From Streptomyces coeruleorubidus (GTDB lineage Bacteria > Actinomycetota > Actinomycetes > Streptomycetales > Streptomycetaceae), in NCBI RefSeq assembly GCF_028885415.1, contig NZ_CP118527.1, positions 124,001-188,000 of the forward strand: a DNA stretch of 64,000 nt, read 5' to 3'. Position 1 is the first letter of the stretch, and each line of letters begins with the position of its first letter. Of this stretch, positions 61,991 to 64,000 are shown piece after piece. The notes under the pieces are model-generated. The model ran no database searches. It was given only the letters and a program-made list of their open reading frames with translations, and was not told the origin of the DNA. The translations under genes and the position numbers were made by a program.

Positions 61991-62095
61991 CATGCCCCCG
62001 GAAAGTTGCGCACGCCGAGGTGCCCGGGCCCCGCCAGCGGCTGAAATGGGCGTAGGGAAAGCACCGGAAGTCGACCGCCCGGCGAGGAGCTCCGC

Positions 62096-62549
62096 ATGAC
62101 CAAAGCGATCAAACTCCTGACCGCCCTGCCCCCGTCCCAGCGACAGCGCCTGATGGCGCTCGCCCGGGAGGTGTCCTTCCCGAGGACGCCCGGATCTTCG
62201 AGGCGGGCGGCACGGCCGACCGCTTCTGGGTGATCCGCTCCGGCGCGGTCTCCCTGGACCAGCAGGTGAACTCCCTCCAGCGGGTGACCGTGGCCAGCCT
62301 CGGCGCGGGCGACCTGCTCGGCTGGTCCTGGCTGTTCCCGCCGTACACCTGGGACTTCGGCGCGGTGGCCTTCAGCCCCGTACGGGCCTACGAGTTCGAC
62401 GCGAGGGCCGTGCTGGCACTGTGCGAGGAGGATCCGGAGCTCGGGCTGACGCTGGTGCGGAACGTCGCCGAAGTGCTCGCGCACCGGCTGGAGATGACCC
62501 GGGCAAGCTGATGGAGCAGTACACCCTGCACCGGCGCGGCGCCCTGTGA
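62096..62549 (+). CDS. Cyclic-nucleotide-binding-domain protein without HTH (frameshifted)
   Basis: This short protein of about 150 residues has a single cNMP-binding fold: FEAGGTADRFWVIRSGAVSL, LGAGDLLGWSWLFPPYTWDF, RAYEFDARAVLALCEEDP. It ends about 20 residues after the dimer helix, so it lacks a DNA-binding domain. The frame changes near 62178 and 62512. ATG 62096 has GAGGAG upstream. It probably acts as a sensor or partner protein; the ligand may be cAMP or another small molecule. Confidence 0.75.
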
Positions 62550-62553
62550 GACG

Positions 62554-63844
62554 TCAGACGCGGTAGCGCCGCAGCGCCGGTACGGCGGCGGCCAGCGCCA
62601 GCATCACGGCGACGACCAGCAGCCCGCCGCCCGCGACGGCGGTGCGGGGGCCGAAGGCGGAGCCCGCGGTGCCGTGCAGCATGTCGGCGAGGCGCGGGCC
62701 GCCCGCCACGACGACGGTGAAGACGCCCTGCATGCGCCCGCGCATCTCGTCGGTCGCGGCGGACAGCAGGATCGCCCCGCGGAAGACCATCGACACCATG
62801 TCGGCCACCCCGGCCACGGCGAGGAACGCCACACCCACCCACAGGTTGCCGCTCAGCCCGAAGCCCGTGATGGCCGCACCCCAGACGACCACCGCCCGAT
62901 GACCATCCAGCCATGCTGGCGGGCCCGCGAGAAGGTGCCGGAGAAAAGCCCGCCGAGCACGGCGCCGATGGGGATCGCCGCGAACAGCAGCCCCAGCGCC
63001 AGGCCCTCGCCGTACGGGGCGTAGGTCTGGGCGGCGAGCTGCGGGAACAGGGCCCGGGGCATGCCGAGGACCATCGCGATGATGTCGGCGAGGAAGGACA
63101 GCAGCAGCACGGTGTGCCCGGAGATGTAGCGGAAGCCGGCGGCGATCTCCTTCACGCCCGCGCGGCGGACCGTCGTGCCGGCCAGGGGCGGCAGTGACGG
63201 CAGCCGGTACACCGCCCACACCGTCACGCACAGGGCCAGCGCGTCGACGAGGTACAGCTCGGGCAGTCCGACGACGGGGATGAGGGCACCGGCGAGCAGC
63301 GGGCCCGCCACCTGGCCGGTCTGCATCACGGTCGAGCCGAGGGCGCCCGCGGCGGGCAGTTCCTCCTCGGGGACCAGGCGGGCGATGGAGGCGCTGCGGG
63401 CCGGTGCGTTCAGGCCCCAGAAGGCCTGCTGCACGGCGAGCAGCCCCATGAGCACAGTCACCGACTCCAGGCCGGTGAAGGCCTGGAGCCAGAAGAGCAG
63501 CGAGGTGACGGCGATGCCGCTGTTGGTGATCAGCAGCAGCTTGCGCCGGTCCATGCTGTCGGCGATCGCCCCGCCCCACAGCGCGAACACGATCAGCGGC
63601 ACCAGGCCGGCCAGGCTCGCGGCGCCGACCCACGCCGAGGAGCCGGTGATGTCGTAGATCTGCTTGGGCACGGCGACGGCGGTGAGCTGGCTGCCGACGG
63701 CCGTGACGATGGTCGAACCCACAGCCGTCGGTAGGCGGGGCGGCGCAGGGGGCGGGTGTCCATGGCCCAGCGCCGCCGGCCGCGCCGCCGGGCGGCCTCC
63801 GGCGCCGGATCCTGCCCGTCCGTCGTGCTCTCGCTCGTGTCCAC
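62554..63844 (-). CDS. MFS transporter (EntS/siderophore-exporter-like), frameshifted
   Basis: This 12-helix exporter has the N-terminal segment GSQLTAVAVPKQIYDITGSS, the motif GGAIADSMDRRKLLLITN and the segment VTVLMGLLAVQQAFWGLNAP typical of the EntS/TetA-like group. GTG 63844 begins with a charged stretch (DTSESTTDGQDPAPEAARRR) before the first helix. Frames change near 63715 and 62890. The gene ends 5 bp from the stop of the convergent cNMP-binding protein. The substrate is unknown. Confidence 0.8.
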
Positions 63845-63927
63845 TCGCCGCTTCCTGGATGCTCGCTACACCTATCCGGCCGGGGATCACTATCGCACCA
63901 GCCGCCGGGCGCCCAGGAGCCGAGGTC

Positions 63928-64000
63928 TCAGCTTCCGGTGATGAGCACGGTGCCGAGCACGATCATGGTGGCGGCGACCAGGCCGTCCAGGACCCGCCAG
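63928..64000 (-). CDS. C-terminal end of a membrane protein (LysE-like?), truncated by window edge
   Basis: The last codons read WRVLDGLVAATMIVLGTVLI then TGS and TGA (63930-63928). The single hydrophobic helix at the extreme C-terminus and its preceding Arg resemble the end of LysE/RhtB exporters, but 24 residues are too few for certainty. Confidence 0.35.
   Translation of the reverse strand, partial: WRVLDGLVAATMIVLGTVLITGS

Overview
The window is very GC-rich, uses GTG/TTG starts freely, packs genes with 4-bp ATGA/GTGA overlaps, and carries protein families typical of Streptomyces: SpoIIE-type phosphatases, DUF5133, a SigB-type partner-switching network and a GlgE/TreS/Pep2/GlgB cluster. 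I read it as a Streptomyces chromosome, probably a conditionally adaptive stress/differentiation region. I see no tRNA, rRNA, CRISPR array, prophage or insertion sequence.

Layout. 1-4.2 kb: partial dienelactone hydrolase, MHYT membrane sensor, metallophosphoesterase, flavin monooxygenase. 4.2-4.8 kb: non-coding block of degenerate 35-bp repeats. 4.8-5.8 kb: TauD-type dioxygenase. 5.8-13.2 kb: fructan (levan) utilisation locus with a secreted GH32 enzyme, ABC binding protein, two permeases, cytoplasmic GH32 enzyme and LacI repressor; matching operators lie in the divergent promoter region. 13.3-15.8 kb: aldo/keto reductase, LigD-like phosphoesterase and ATP-dependent ligase. 15.8-21.7 kb: PAS/GAF/SpoIIE phosphatase, peroxiredoxin, DoxX protein, AraC and MarR regulators, MFS exporter. 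21.8-26.4 kb: second ATP-dependent ligase, NPP1-type secreted protein, questin-oxidase-like protein, orphan hydroxymethylbilane synthase, unknown protein. 26.5-31.1 kb: MarR/ABC exporter operon with a strong palindrome, SigB-family sigma factor, ANTAR protein, VOC protein. 31.2-43.4 kb: glycogen/trehalose cluster (glgX with an ATP-binding regulator on the minus strand; DUF5133, glgE, treS, pep2, glgB on the plus strand), a YbdK-type ligase and a small membrane protein. 43.5-46.4 kb: acyl-CoA ligase, anti-sigma ATPase, PRC-barrel protein. 46.7-52.3 kb: STAS antagonist followed by a tightly coupled stressosome operon (RsbR, RsbS, RsbT, kinase-phosphatase fusion, RsbU-like phosphatase). 52.5-60.3 kb: NDH-2-like flavoprotein, FUSC exporter, unknown acidic protein, DUF1206 protein, DUF5133 protein, second SigB-family sigma factor, anti-sigma ATPase, small protein. 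60.3-64 kb: Orn/Lys/Arg decarboxylase, possible small RNA with terminator, cyclic-nucleotide-binding-only protein, MFS transporter, and the end of a LysE-like gene.

How the parts fit. Two SigB-family sigma factors (28.97 and 59.1 kb), at least four stand-alone or fused anti-sigma HATPases, three STAS proteins and three PP2C phosphatases surround the maltose-1-phosphate glycogen pathway. This suggests a stress-responsive regulon linking partner switching to glycogen and trehalose metabolism.

Quality warning. Roughly half of the larger genes are broken by single-base indels, mostly deletions in G/C runs, while the protein continues cleanly in another frame. Genes from about 46.0 to 56.7 kb are all intact. 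I treat the breaks as probable sequencing or assembly errors and give whole-gene coordinates, noting frame changes.
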